A stretch of DNA of 64,000 nucleotides from Nephrocerus scutellatus (GCA_947095585.1 OX352763.1:16789462-16853461), one strand, 5' to 3'. Positions 1 through 12,444 are shown, numbered from the stretch's first letter. The notes: generated by a model from the sequence alone, not told the origin. Numbers and translations: made by a program.

Positions 1-560
1 TATTATCTATGAGCCGACTTATCGCACAGCTAAATTCGTCTATGGTGGTGGCGGCAGCATAGTGTGGTCTTCGGTTATTGGCGCAACCTCCAATTCATCA
101 GTTAAGTGGCCATTTAGCAAATCATGAAAGTGCTCTTGCCATTGCTCTAAGATGTTTTTGCGATCAGCAATCAGATTACCCTCTTTGTCTTTGCAGTATG
201 TGCAACGCGATGTATATAACGTCATTCCGCGGACTCTTTGGTAGAATTCCGCGCCTGATGCAGTCCTCGCTCTCTGTACTGTTCTAGTTCCCGGGCGAGA
301 TTCTTCTCTCAGGCTGGTTTGTTTCGTCGGTGAACTGTTTTTTCATATCTTCTGAGCTCTTTATATTCATCTTCGCTTTCCCATCTCTATGACTCGTTGT
401 CCATTGTCATTAGTGTTCTGGTGTAATCTATGGTTGCCAATGTACTGCATGAATACTGGCTCCCTACCTATGTTTGCATCCAAATCCGCCAGAAATATTT
501 TTACATCATACTGACAGGCAGGAGTTCCCATTCATTCCCAAAATGTAGAGCATATAGAGG
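1..560 (-). mobile_element. Family A RTE-like LINE fragment, internally deleted
   Basis: Minus-strand piece of the non-LTR retrotransposon seen more completely at 61460-63951. Positions 1-400 align closely with 62975-63340 and encode the linker between endonuclease and reverse transcriptase (CKDKEGN, then an acidic stretch, then TEDHTMLPPP). Positions 405-560 read as endonuclease sequence (ILADLDANIGREPVF-like, then QYIGNH, then NDNGQ), matching the copy at 27760-28048. The segment normally between these two, including the SDH-containing end of the endonuclease, is missing. The element runs off the left edge of the window. No intact reading frame remains. RTE assignment rests on resemblance to BovB/RTE proteins and on the trinucleotide tail of sister copies. 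Confidence 0.8.
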
Positions 561-1861
561 TTGTGGTCTGTGTTCGAATCTTTCCATTTTTTTAGTATTT
601 CTAATATATCTCTAAAGACCTCCGTTTTTACAATTGCACAGTAGTCTTTTAGTACATGCATCACATACAACATCAACTGTACTTTTGAGGTATCAGTCAA
701 ATGGAAATTACTTGTAATAAGTTTAAATTTCTCCATTGTGTCTTCATCAACAAAAAGTGTATTGGTGATTGCATTTTCTTTCTTCTTTTGAAAAGGTTCA
801 TAAAAAGCAAAGATGCCGACAAAAAAATTTTACCAGAAAATTGCTAAACACTGAGAGAAATGAGTAACTAAATTCGCTAACATCATATTATAAGCAAAAT
901 ATGCGCGTATATCTGGTAGTATCCTTGTTTTCTGACATACAAAGAATGAAGTAGAAAATAGAATTGATCACCTTGTTCTTTATTTTATTAAAAAAATCTC
1001 CATGTATATCATAAAAGAAAATAGTCTCGACGGAAAGGGTAGCCCAAATAGATTACAAATCTGTCTGCTAGCGCTGCAACGCGATTAAAGTTACAGCATC
1101 TTTTTTCTATTCCCCGAAGTCTAATAAGTTCTAGATATGAAGTAAAGGCTAACAAATGAAGATTTCAGGCACTATCTTGAGTAATGCTATAGTAGACATT
1201 CACATGAGTTGATCAACCAATAGTATTTTAGAGATGAAAGAAAAAAGGTTTAAAACTCGAATGATGTCTAAAAGTAATGTACGCTTTAAAGACTAATTCA
1301 TGTATTGTCTTGCATGGATTCTTGGTGTCGGTAAATATAGCTTCTAATTTATTTTCAAATATCACATTCCCCTCGAGTTCACTCCAAAATGATTGTAGTG
1401 GGTTACAGGGAAAAATAAATAATTGTACTGATAAATATCGAGCACCAATTATTGTCGGCGTTTAATAATTTATTAACTAAATAATTGGATCATATTTCAT
1501 TCGATCATAAGCACGACGGCACATACAAACACTAGTATTTATATTGGGCAGGTAAGCACTTTGTTTGTATTAAAGCCTAAATAAAAGGAAACCAAACAAA
1601 AGTTTTAACTAAAGTTTAGGAACAGACTCTATCGAGTGTTATCCTTTGATGGAAACATATCGTGCAACACGCATCTATCGTGTAGATAGATATAAATTGC
1701 TATTCAACAATTAGGGTTTCGTTGCCAGTTATTTTTAAACAAATGTGTCTACGTACGGCTGTCATATAAATATCTTATTGTACTTTGTACACAATATCTA
1801 TGTGAACTTTTAGATAGTAATAATATTAAGAAAATTAAGGATCGTAAGATGAAGACTAATT
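561..1861. other. AT-rich stretch, nothing recognised
   Basis: No reading frame with a recognisable domain and no clear repeat was seen. Short open frames here are at the length expected by chance in AT-rich DNA. Confidence 0.5.
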
Positions 1862-2790
1862 TTATATTGATTCTTATAAATGCACTACTCGATGACCCTG
1901 TGCTCTGAGTACTCTTTCAGGTCTTGAAAAAGTGGTTTACCTAAAATGCGGTGCCTTGACCCTGGTATGGCTGGATAACTGCAGAGGAAGTGTATGAGCG
2001 TTTCTTTCTCATTTTCGTCTTTGCAACTTCTGCAGAAGTTGTTATGTGGTATAGCCAACTTAGGAACATGGTTGCCTACTGGCCAGTGGCCCGTGATGAT
2101 AGCCACAAATCTGGCAATATCCTTCCGGGTTCTCCACAACTCAGTGGTTTTCCTTTTGCTGTATCATATTGCATATCAATCTTGATATGGCGCAGCTCGA
2201 CAGACTGCTCCACCTGAGCTGTGACTTAGTATTTAAAAAGGAGGGAATTTGTTCCTTGACTGAGCTCATTGGACAGCTAACCCTCTCTATAGAGCCGGTG
2301 TCCATAGCGACATCCATCATAGTCAATTCTTCCGCTCTCTCATTACCCTTTTTATTACCGTGCCACGACACCCATACTATTGTGATGTCCAGGAATTGGC
2401 TGCACGATGCCAATTCTTCTTGGAATTGTTGTTGGTCGCATAAATCGCCCTTATGGCAGATTGGCTATCAACACATATACCAACTCTTCCGATTTGTGCG
2501 TTTCTGAGCCATAGTGCCCTGCAAGCCTCCCTAATTGCTAGGATCTCTGTCTGATGGAAGATGGTAGCGTAATCGGGTATCTTGTATTACCTTGACAGAT
2601 TTAGATCATCCGAGAAGAAACCTGCACCGACTCCGTCCTACATCTTGGATCCGTTAGTGAATATTGTTGCGTCAAATTGTCTCGTTACTGCTCCATCCCT
2701 TCAGTTTCCCCTGGTAGGAAAATCGACACTAAACGAGGAGTTGAAGCGATCCATAGGTAAGAATTTTCCGTACAAAAATTGTGTACCAGA
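1862..2790 (-). mobile_element. Family F LINE 3' part: RNase H plus zinc-finger-like C terminus
   Basis: On the minus strand the decayed frames read, in order, an RNase H domain and a retrotransposon C-terminal domain. RNase H landmarks are TNGSKM (normally DGS), GVGAGFF, TEILAIREA, VDSQSAI, then VWVSWHGNKKGNERAEEL (normally GH.GN..AD.LA). The C-terminal part has ITGHWPVGNHVPKL, then CRSCKDENEKET and H.LCSYPA, the CCHC-like block of I/LOA-type elements. The catalytic Asp in DGS is Asn here, and several stops and frameshifts break the frame, so it is dead. Clade assignment to the I/LOA group is from the combination of RNase H and this C terminus. The copy at 5305-5992 is its closest relative in the window. 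Confidence 0.78.
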
Positions 2791-4130
2791 GAGCCATCTT
2801 TGGCTGAAGAACAATATTTTTATATTGGCTGGTGGAACGAATTTTTTTATATTATCTTGCTCACTGGCCACTACTGTGATCTACACAAGAGCAGTGCACT
2901 TATTTAGAGTTCAGTCGTACAAAATTCTTAACAATACATTTGGATGAATTTTTGAAAATTCTTAGCACTATCTTAACAATTAAAGCCATTATCATTTTAT
3001 ATAATATTGATATGTATTTATGTACATATGAGTATGTACATGATAAAAATTACAGCAAGATTTTCTGTATGGTTATATGGTACTACTACATTTATTGTAC
3101 GCAGTTTTATATGTGTTTCACGTTCGAACTGCGGTCGCATTAGAAGTAATCAAAGAGAGAGGACCTTTAAAGATTCGCAAATATTTTGGTAAAGAATATG
3201 ACAATTCTTACCTTTCTAACAACAAACTTTAAGATTATATTCAAAAAAGTTCGTTTAATAGAAATTTCCAATGCAGAATTATACTCGGACGAGATGATTG
3301 GGTGTCGCTGTTCAACTTTTCCACTTTTAATACTTTCCATGCAATAAATATGCAAGCGAACTTGGTGCAAAAATACAGCTGTTGCAGTGATTATCACTTA
3401 AGAGCAAAGGAAAGAAAGCAAAGCGTTTCCTTATTACGCCCCACGAATTTCAATTTGCCACGGCTATGCCTTTGCCCTTTGCCCTCTATGTTGCAATTCC
3501 GTGCATCGCCATCATAGTCTGCGTGAAAATTGTCACCAGGGCGCGAAATTCTTAATTAGCGAGAACTTTTGAAAGAGTAAATTTCCTTGGAGTTATTTAT
3601 GGTAATTTAGCACTTTATCCGCAGTTTCAGCTACTAACACGGCCGTCCCGCCAGGACGAAAGAAAGTTTGCATTCGCTTGCGAATATACTCGTACTTGAA
3701 AAAGTAAAATTAATTTTATCTTTTTTTCTTCTCTTATCCTCTCTGCGAGTGAAGCTATGAACAAATCTGAGTTTGATTACTGAACGGATGACATTTAACC
3801 AGGTATCTAGATAACTCATATCTCGTAGCGGGTGAGGAGGTAAAACTGCTCTGGGGCAGAATTTGCTCTTTTTGCTAAGTAACGTAAAGAAGAGATCTAT
3901 TTGTAGCATCATCTTCCATAAGTTGTTGGCGAGTATACGACGCCAAGGCCATAGTAATGATTTTATATGCTGTCAACTATCGTAAGTAATTATGTTCTCC
4001 TTGAGTTACCTATGTTATGAAAGTGTTCAGCAGAAAGCACACCTGGTGATATGTACGTATCCGTTTTGTTTATATAAAATTACACGCACTTATATCATAT
4101 TATTAGTAACAGTACTCTGACTTTTAGGAA
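2791..4130. other. Unassigned AT-rich stretch
   Basis: No domain-bearing frame, splice-supported exon or clear repeat was recognised on either strand. Confidence 0.45.
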
Positions 4131-4385
4131 TACATGCGAGAAGCTTGGGTATTGAATTCAATGACTTCCGTTGTAAGAATGTTGAGGAGAAGAAGGACAT
4201 GTGCTCCTGTCCGGCCTTGGCACGCAGAAGGCAGACATAATGGATAGCATATAGGATCACAAATGCTGTAAAATATGAGATTTATAAAAAAAACTCAAAA
4301 TGAGTTTTGTATAGAGGGAAAATAAAAGATTCCCGTGGTAACCTGGTGTTGAAGCAGCAACCGAACTTAATCTAGCCTAACCTTC
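4131..4385 (+). mobile_element. Family F 3'-terminal fragment
   Basis: A plus-strand frame reads SLGIEFNDF, then a degenerate CRxC block, EEKKDM and CSCPALARRR. This is the same CCHC-like C-terminal block as at 1862-2790 and 5305-5992, where it appears as CRSC, EEEE and CPAL. About 130 bp downstream, the segment near 4335-4385 ends in a CTAACC-rich run like the 3' end of the copy at 5305. It is short and interrupted, so only family membership can be claimed. Confidence 0.6.
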
Positions 4386-4865
4386 ACGCACCTCACTTTT
4401 TATTTATATTTATACTTTCTCCATTTAAAATGCAGTGGCTTTACGATTCATTAGAATTTATACCTTCGGTTAGGTAGAGCATAGTTTTAAGAACTAAATT
4501 CATATTGTAGCAAGTAAACAAGAAAATACCATTGCACATACTACATACTTTGCCTTGCTTGCTGGCCATTAGCACAGGAAATATGCTCTCCAAAGCACAT
4601 TATATTTTGCAGCGAACTTGAGTGCATCTTGCATGCGCACTCGAAAATAGCTGGCTTGCATTTCGGTGGAATATCCTTTATACACATGAACAAGTCAAAG
4701 CAGAAACTGGACTTTTATTTGAATGCAGGTGTAAGGATTATTGACCGAAGTTATTTAGGTCGACTGTAATGCACTGAAAATAAAATTGACGATCCGGGTG
4801 GAATATTTGCATTAAAAGGATTTTAATTTCATGAAAAATTAAAAAAAAAATGTATATAATTTCCT
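4386..4865. other. Unassigned stretch
   Basis: No coding domain or clear repeat was recognised between the family F fragment and the dispersed repeat at 4866. Confidence 0.4.
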
Positions 4866-5100
4866 CTTAAAACTACCCCTACGAATAAAAATTTATAGCT
4901 CAAAATTACACCATCGCAAGCCGAGCGCTAAATAATTGTTTTAAATTAAATCCCATCAAATTCTGACCGGTAGAAGTTGAGATAAACGAGTAGACAAACT
5001 GACAAATTCATAAACTCACAAACAAAGACACGCACGCTGAAAGAAACAAAAATCCTTTATTCTGATAATTAGCCTTGCTATTCAGGCTCGTAATAACAGA
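4866..5100 (+). repeat. Dispersed repeat with terminal hairpin, copy 1
   Basis: Aligns in the same orientation with 21955-22190. Shared blocks are CCATCGCAAGCCGAGCG, CAATTGTTTTAAA-like sequence, TCCCATCAAATT, and GACYGGTAGAAGT. Both copies then carry an A/C-rich stretch with ACACGC and GCTGAAA, and end in a short inverted repeat (here AGCCT, 8 bases, AGGCT). The paired copies and the hairpin suggest a short non-autonomous element or a retroelement end. No protein is encoded. The 5' boundary is uncertain. Confidence 0.6.
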
Positions 5101-5304
5101 TAGTAATTTAGCTGAGAGTAATTAGATCATGTGGTTTGATGCGCTTCAGTATTCGAGTAAGACCTGTTGTATCAGTGAGTTTTACTGCTTCCTTATTTAT
5201 GTGATGCCTCAGACTTCGATTATGAACTGTTGCATGCTCTTTCTAAAGTCTTGTATTTAAAGGCGCGATGCAGATCTGAGTTCCTGACGTACCATAGTGC
5301 GTTG

Positions 5305-5992
5305 ACTATGGTTAGGTTAGGTTAAGGTGGCCGTCAGTGAAACTGACACAGTTAGACCAGTAATAGACTATTGTGGTACCACACGGATCAGGAAAAATTA
5401 ACCAATCAGAGCTCCGTACGAAGCGTAGAAGACTACCAATGTCAATGTTGATGAGATCATTAGTGTCGTTGTAGAAGAAAGCTCCCATATGGAGTTTACG
5501 TTTTTGGAAAGGGCTGGACAAGCACAGAGAAGATGGGCGATGGTCTCCTCCTCCTCCTCATCTATGCAGCTTCTGCAGAAGTCATTCGCGAAGACTCCAA
5601 GTCTTGCTGCATGCCTCCATATGAGACAGAGTACAGTGATGTCACCTTCAATAGCCCCGATGTGCGATATTTTTTGAAAGATCAAACACTTGGAGCATTT
5701 CGGATCCAGCTTGGGCCAGATCTGCTTTGTCGCTCATCTGTTTGACCTTCTACAGTTAGTTCTAAAATTAGCATCCCGCTTTAACAAGAGTTTGCATGTA
5801 GCGATTGGTTTGCCTATGGAACCATATTCAGGTAAGAAGGGTAGTGTAGTTCCTTGCTTGGCGAGTTCGCCAGTCATAGAGTTACCCGGAATGTCTCTGT
5901 GCTCCGGCACCAAACACAGGTGGATATTGAACTGCTCCGCCATCTTCACGAGAGATGTTCGGCAGTTAAGGGCTAGATTATTTGACTATGCC
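5305..5992 (-). mobile_element. Family F LINE 3' part: RNase H plus C terminus
   Basis: Minus-strand frames read LCLVPEHRDIPGNSMTGELAKQ, the end of an RNase H domain. They continue with ATCKLLLKRDANFR, then RLGVFANDFCRSC, EEEEETIAHLLCACPAL, and a tail ending TDGHLNLT. This is the same domain order as 1862-2790. A frameshift lies near 5450, between the CCHC-like block and the tail, and a stop follows the RNase H part. The GGTTAGGTTAGGTTAA run at 5310-5326 is the 3' end of this element (it encodes NLT) and is not a telomere. The RT half is absent; a different RT piece abuts at 5995. Confidence 0.78.
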
Positions 5993-5994
5993 TC

Positions 5995-6375
5995 TTAAAC
6001 TTTGTTTTCATCATTTCTTGGTCCAGTTTACTAGATCGTCTACCGAAATTTAAAGAATTCTAGTTAATACTATTTCACTTTTCTCATGTACAATTATCAC
6101 GTTATCGGCGAATTCAGCTACTGTATTGTCTCTGCTTGTGAGACTAGCATAACATTTGTAAAAAGGATTGGCCCTAAAATATTTCCTTGTAGCACTCCAG
6201 CTTTATTTTCTTTAAGATGGAATTAAGCATCATCTTGCTTGATACGAAAGTATTTATCTGAGAGATAAGAAAACAGTATTGCAGTGTATTACTTAGGATA
6301 ACTAGATTAAGATTATATAGCAATTCTTCATGCCAAATCTTATCAAACGCTTGACAAACATATAATCTAGCTAGT
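5995..6375 (-). mobile_element. Jockey-like reverse transcriptase fragment
   Basis: The minus strand reads, in order, QAFDKIWHEELLYNL (palm motif A region), YFRIKQDDA, AGVLQGNILGPILF (normally GVPQGSILGP) and EFADNVIIVHEKSE (normally FADDT). It ends with ISVDDLVNWTKK. These are successive blocks of a Jockey-clade RT palm domain. The catalytic FADD is FADN, and stops interrupt the frame, so it is inactive. It directly abuts the family F copy at 5305-5992 and a plus-strand family C end at 6385. Confidence 0.7.
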
Positions 6376-6384
6376 AATACAATT

Positions 6385-6600
6385 TTATCACAGTACGAAT
6401 GTGGAATGATTTGCTGTATTTGTTGTTCCCGGATATATATGATCTGCAGTCATTCAAGACACAAGTGCATTGTGTACTCCTCTGTTCCTTTCGTTCATTC
6501 CTTCATGCTCACGCTGTAAACAGCCGCATTATAAACATTCAAATCCCTTGAGCGCTTGTACCCACACACACGCATTGGTCATAAGTGTCAGTTTGTAGTT
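6385..6600 (+). mobile_element. Family C LINE 3' end
   Basis: Plus-strand sequence aligns with the 3' end of the family C copy at 43100-43290. Both encode RMWNDLL-like sequence, then DLQSFKT, HAHAV, and end in an AATCCCTTxAGC run followed by CA-rich sequence. In intact relatives this is the extreme C terminus and short 3' UTR. Only this terminal piece is present, consistent with 5' truncation at insertion, but no target duplication was found. Confidence 0.65.
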
Positions 6601-9339
6601 CAGTCTTAAAAGCTAATCTGTAGATATTATAATTTTAGAATCTATAAATTTTCCTATTAATGTCCAAATCGGATGTGATTTTTTATTAACAACAACCTTT
6701 TCCTAGTGCATGAATCCAGACAACCTATAACAAAACTGCATGCGAGACATTCAACTGTCAGCTATTTTTGATTTCCTCTACAAAATACATGAATACAAAA
6801 AATCAATTGTTTTGTTGGCCACAAGAAAATGACTAGATATGTGTCCAAATTGACAGCTACCGATCGTCGTTGTGATACTATGCACTCTGTATACGCTTTT
6901 TAAAATTCCAAAGACACGCAATAAATTAAATTGCAATCGCAATTGTATCTACATTACATAATATATATACGACCGTAGATACGATTACTTCTGTTTGTGT
7001 AACCCAATTGTAAGGACTGAAGACGGAAAAAAGCGTAATTTCTCTAACTGCATTGTTATGTTGCGTGCAAATAACAGCGAAAAACACTTATAATAATTAT
7101 AGCATAATAGTGTAGAAACTATTTTAATGGATAAATTTCATTCCGCGTACAGGACACAGGACAATGAAGAGACTCTAACTGGTTCGTAGAACTTTTCTCG
7201 ACAGTGCACTGCTCAGTGAGATATAGGTCAAGACCCAACAACCGCATTTCCATCTAGAACTAGGAAACTACGAGCATTGCAAATATCTACAACTGTATAC
7301 GAGTATCTAGATAGATTGTATCTGCTGTGTGTCATGCTACACTTCGTCTAACTATGTGTTTAATTGCTTTAAGGTCTTTGTGTTTTAGTTTTTTTTTTCA
7401 ATTATTCTGAAAGTATTTATGTAAAACATCAACAAATCAATCAATACACAACATATTATTCAATTTTGCAAATATAGCATCAATCAGTAATACAAAATAG
7501 AATACAAAATAATTGCAATGCTTCTTTATTCTCTCCCCTTGCCAACGTTACATTATTATCCAATCCGGTTCTCATTCAGCCAGCACTTTTCTTAATACTC
7601 GTAGCACAACCTGTCACGCCCTTAATTCTTCCTCTGATGTTCATCTTTTTTTCTCTTGTGCGAAATCCCCACTAAATCAGTTGGGATTATTTCAGCGAAA
7701 GAACACAATTTTATGATAAAGGACTTTTGTTCCATTGCTTCTCCTTTCACTGATGGCTATACATGTCCATGTAACCGGCAAGAGTAATGCCGTCGTAAAG
7801 ATTATACATTTACTCTGGGAAAATCTGAGGAAAACTTATCATTTAAAAAGAAAATGAAATGAGATCGCTCTTATGGCGCTGCAGAAGCGTGCACTCAAAA
7901 CTGATTTTTATGGTTAGCTGGAGAATGCAGTATCGATAGATAGATGCGTTGGGCGGGCTGCTCTGATGGTAAAACTTTTCATAATCCAGTAGGAAAAAAC
8001 CTAAAAGTGACCAATAAAAAGATATCTACTTGTGTTGTGCACATTGTTTAATATTGTAAGACTTTATCATAATACCCGTGCGAATAAAATTTTATGGCGT
8101 TACGGCTTCGTAAAAAGTAGAAACTAAAGTAGACGACGGTTTAACGGCATCTAGCGCTGAGCTTTCTAAAGAACTTAAGTGGATAGACTAGTAAACTTGT
8201 GCTTAAAAGTATTAAGTGAAATCAAGTTTTGGAACTACGACTCATTTTGTTAATTACGGCTAATCAAAATGTTAGTATGACCGCTACAGAATAACAACAA
8301 GCAATTTGTAGTACAGGATCAATAAGCATAGCTCCATATAAATTTAAAATTAAATCACATAGAAATGATACTTGTATATGTTGTATGTAATAGCTAGACG
8401 CATTTTTCAGAAAGAAGGAAAGTAGTTTTCTTATAACAGCTTTATCTTAGAAACTCGCCGACGCAAAGTTTAAGTTGCCTTCTTATGCAAATGCAATACA
8501 AGATTGCATAGAACAAACGCGAAACCGAAACCACGAGAAAGATAAAACTCCAATGTCAAAGCCAGATTAGAGTGGTAAAGTACTTGAATAATTAAATAGC
8601 TACATTATTAGGGCGATTATTAGTTCATTAAATTAAAGGTGGTTATGTCATGAAAACAGCGCATAAGTGCTAATTAGGAAATACATAAATGAGCATCAAT
8701 TACCTTCACGTATTACACACGCACAAAACTAAACTGAAACGAAACGTATTGCATTTTTTGTTGAGTTATTTACTCTGCTGTGGAAGTTATATAAAGTGAT
8801 AAGTTGTGCAATGTAAGCTCATGTTTGCTCAATGTTTAAGTTCATCTTATATAGAGCACAAATGTCTTGGGGCATTTAGCGTATGTAGCTTAATAAATAC
8901 CTTACCATAGACTGTGATAAACTTAAAATCATCTCTGAAAACAACTTTATGAATGCCGCCTGGGGGACACCTTGAACAGACAGAGATGGGTCTTCCCGAT
9001 TTCATGTTCCATATATGTTTTTTACAAACGACTTCCTATGGAGGTTCCACTCGGTCAGGTGTATATTATAATAAGAAGCGCTGACCAGAGCCTACCGTGT
9101 TTGACTTTTGAATATAACAACAACGCGTTTTTGTAGAGTATGTATGTTATACAAATATTTGTACGTTTAAATATGGACTAAAAACTTGATATTTATGTAT
9201 AAATATCACATCAAATTAAAAGAATAAGCAAGTTAACCGCAGGAACTATAAAAATAGAAACTTGAGCAGATCAACGGACGTCAATAAATAATAATATTGA
9301 CAAAAAGGAATGAACTAAAAAAATATCTATGTAGGTACC
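6601..9339. other. Long unassigned AT-rich stretch
   Basis: No host exon or retroelement domain was recognised with confidence. A phrase at about 8072-8100 resembles the start of the dispersed repeat at 4875, but the match is too short to annotate. Confidence 0.4.
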
Positions 9340-9662
9340 TAATATAATAGAATATAATGCCAACAACCACCATTTTTATAAAGCTTTTCAGCCCTCTGGG
9401 TCATGCGAAAGGTAGTTAAAAAGACCTGAAGAGCGAGAAAATGGCGCGATTTCAACCCATCACACACATCACGCCACACGCGGAACGCGACAATTGTCAT
9501 ACTTGAAACATAAAAAAAACTATTAAAAAACTAAATTTTAAGTCTCTGGGTCGTGTGGAAGGTGGTTTAAAAGGACCTCAAAAAGTCGAAAACAAAAATC
9601 TTCAACCCAACACACGCGCCACACGCGACACCCGTCATACGCGTAAATAAAAAATGTATACT
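9340..9662 (+). repeat. Partial copy of the Tc-like element's long inverted repeat
   Basis: Carries two subrepeats of the inverted repeats at 50520-51982. Each has a CTCTxGGTCxTGxGxAAGGT block, GGTTTAAAAGGACCTC or a variant, and then ACACGCGCCACACGCGACAC. The blocks start near 9393 and 9544, about 150 bp apart. The outer leader with AAAAACTTCGTTTTT is missing. A SINE begins immediately after it at 9673. Confidence 0.7.
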
Positions 9663-9672
9663 AATATAGCTT

Positions 9673-9922
9673 GTGGGCGCCGTGGCTCAGTGGAAATGCG
9701 CGTGGCTACTGAGCAGGAGGTTCGTGGTTCGAATCTCAGTAACACCAAAAGTATTTTTCACGGTGTCCCAATTCTCGCGAATGGGTGACAAACTTTCCGA
9801 GAGTAATAACTTGTCACGGAAAGCTTCTCAATTCGCTATTCGGAGCCGGCCTTAAATTGTAGGTCCCTTCCATTTGTGTCCAAAAATATACATGCACAAC
9901 ACAAATGGTCACGAGAAGCTAA
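9673..9922 (+). mobile_element. tRNA-derived SINE, copy 1, 3' part replaced
   Basis: Begins GTGGGCGCCG and contains a pol III A box (TGGCTCAGTGG, 9683-9693) and B box (GGTTCGAATCT, 9726-9736), about 32 bp apart as in tRNA genes. The body matches the other three copies to about 9922, then departs and lacks their (ATT)n tail. A G-rich segment follows instead, so the copy was truncated or recombined. No target duplication was found. Confidence 0.85.
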
Positions 9923-10158
9923 TTCGGGAAAGATCGAAAATTCGGGAAAAACTCGCGACTGGAGGCTATAAGCTACAATTTTGGGTTAGTGGTGGGTAGG
10001 TGTTGTGCGGTGGTTTCTGTGGGGGAGCGGTCAGTTTTTTTGGGTCGGTAGGTTGTGAGGGGCAGCCAGACAACGCCTATTATTTTAGCTTTTGGTGGGT
10101 CTAAGCGTTGTCTTGGAGGTGGGGCAGTCCTGGGTAACGCCGGGCTTAACAACTACGC
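9923..10158 (+). repeat. G-rich degenerate segment ending in a shared 3' motif
   Basis: GGTGGGT- and GGTCGGT-like words fill this stretch. It ends in GGGTAACGCCGGGCTTAAC followed by AACTAC. The same terminal block, with one or two changes and ending AACTAG, occurs at 14207-14231. The G-rich body resembles the complement of 18740-18960. It may be the 3' end of a Helitron-like or other non-autonomous element; this is inference. Confidence 0.4.
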
Positions 10159-12444
10159 GCATGCGTCAAAAATATTACGTCCACACACAACACCTTCTAA
10201 CACTACAAAACATGCGGTTCTGCATGAGGGTATCCTTATTCTACGACCGAAATCCGTATTTTGGTCCCATGCTTTTATCTTCAGCTATATGTGATTCGAT
10301 GTTCGATGCTATTTTGTATACCAATTGTTTAGTTGTCTTGTAAAATAATTGGGGGTTTTCCAATGATATCGAAATTCCGATACAACAAGAATTTTATAGA
10401 AAAAACACCCTGTAAAAATAAGTCTGCAAGAGGTGGTTAAAACCGACTGCTGCAAATGTTTATAATTTAATTAAACTAAAGCTGCTAAAAATCAATTACC
10501 AGAATTAACTTTGCACAAAGGGAAATTCCTTGAAGATAAACACACAAACGCCGATGACAATCACCTCATAAACTATTACTAAACTGCACATGAAATTGCC
10601 TTGCAATATTGCAATTTATTATTATTATGCATAATACGTATAACGAAAATCTAATATGTACAGAAGAAATTTAATTTAACGATACAATAGAGTTTACATA
10701 AAACGACTGCAGGCAACGAAACCAGGCACAAGCCCCGCCTTGGCGTTAAGCAATGTTACACTGTCGACGAACTAATCCGCAAAAAGCCTCCAACATAGAT
10801 TTAACATTTTACAGCTTCTGCAACAATGCTGAGGCCAACATGATGTTTACTGGAATTTAACAATTTTAACATAAGCCAAGTTGTTGCAGCACGCACATAA
10901 ACACAAAATGACATGAACAACGGGTTGGCGTGGAGAGGAGAGGAGATGAGAAGGGAAGACATCCCCCAAACATCCGCAAACAGTAAAATATTATTATTAT
11001 AATTATGTAAGTTATTATTACCGCTACAGACGCACTGATAGCCGTATACTTTGTATAATGTTGTCCCAACGCCTGCTGCCATTGTTTATCCATTCCATGT
11101 CCTGCGTGTTCATAGATACGAGTGTGTACTAACACATGTATACATTACACAATTTGCTCGTGCATGTTGTATTAAAATTGACGCGACATCAGGACTTTCG
11201 GCATGTAGGGTTCACCTTTTTAACCTTTACATAAATTTCGCACATGTAGGATAGACAATTTGATGTGTAGCTATGAGTCTGTGGGTGTATAATAAAAGGA
11301 CACACAGACACTAATACAAGTAGCTGTTGTGTAAAGCCACAAAAGCATTGCAATAAAATTCAAATTTTACATTGAAAAGAACATGGAATGCACGTGTGGG
11401 GTTGTTGTGTGGGGATAACAACAATATTAATAAGCTTAAAGAATGTTTTTGTTTGTGTGTGTGTGTGTGTAAAGGACGACCAGGGAAACATTGATTTATG
11501 ACAATACATTTTTTTTAATTAAACCTTTTGTTAAATAATTCTGACATATCTAGGGCATTATCATCTCGACCCATATTATTGTCATGAGCTAAAACTGAAT
11601 TCGATATGATGACACAATAACAAAACTGTTACGGTATCCCCAGATAAAAAAAATTGTTCTACAAAAATCACACTGCGCCCACCAACAATCAGACAGACTG
11701 GACAGAACTATTATTTAATGGTTGTAGTATTTCGATTGATGATAAAAAAAAGGATGAACAGGATGGTAATAACGGTCTAGTCTTGTCAGAACTGTAAGTT
11801 CCATCGCTTAAACTTTTCCATTTCCATCTCTATTCTAGTGAAACATTGAGTAGTTGTGTGATGTAATCGTTTTGCTCCTTTTGATAGCATGGATGACAGA
11901 CAACCGACCACATGGCTATGTGTGTGGTTGTGGTAATTTTGGCATGGATGGCTTACTTGCTGACTACACACCACAACCTGCCAAATACCTTGTGCTGTGC
12001 ACTAGAGATTCTACGGGTTGATTAAATAATTAATTACTTTTACTAAAACCCATAAAGTAGGATGTTCATCCTTCGCACATAAACGTACTGTATATCCCTC
12101 CAGATACTTTTGTGTACATTAAACTCATTTATAAAGTGAGATCTTAGTCAGCTTAACCGATGTTTTATATTTAATTTTTAATTTGGTGTCTTATGGTTTG
12201 ACTTAAGACTTTGGTGATTTTCGTTTTAAAATGTTCGTCGTTTGTTAAAAGTTCTTCTTCTATTTCTTATTTGGCTTCTGCTAAAATTCTCTTAAATACT
12301 TCCGGACAAATAGATGTCATCAAGGATGGCTTGTTCTGCCCTGATGCTGCCGTGTCCAATAAATCCTACCCTAAAACACCTTCTGCATTGGTTCCTTTTC
12401 GTTTTCGCGGTTGAGCTTTATTTTCTGCACAACTAAATCGCTCT
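10159..12444. other. Unassigned stretch with a short (GT)n run
   Basis: No domain-bearing frame was recognised. A (GT)n microsatellite lies at 11451-11470. Confidence 0.4.

Noticed and set aside
5310..5330. Telomere-like GGTTAGGTTAGG run
   Set aside because: It is short and sits exactly at the 3' end of a family F element, where it encodes the last residues; flies lack TTAGG telomeres.
8930..9010. Minus-strand QGVPQA phrase resembling an RT motif B
   Set aside because: Only five residues match and the flanking frame shows no other RT block.
9673..9750. Functional tRNA genes at the A/B-box sites
   Set aside because: The same head recurs four times with a long shared body, (ATT)n tail and target duplications, so these are SINEs and not tRNA genes.
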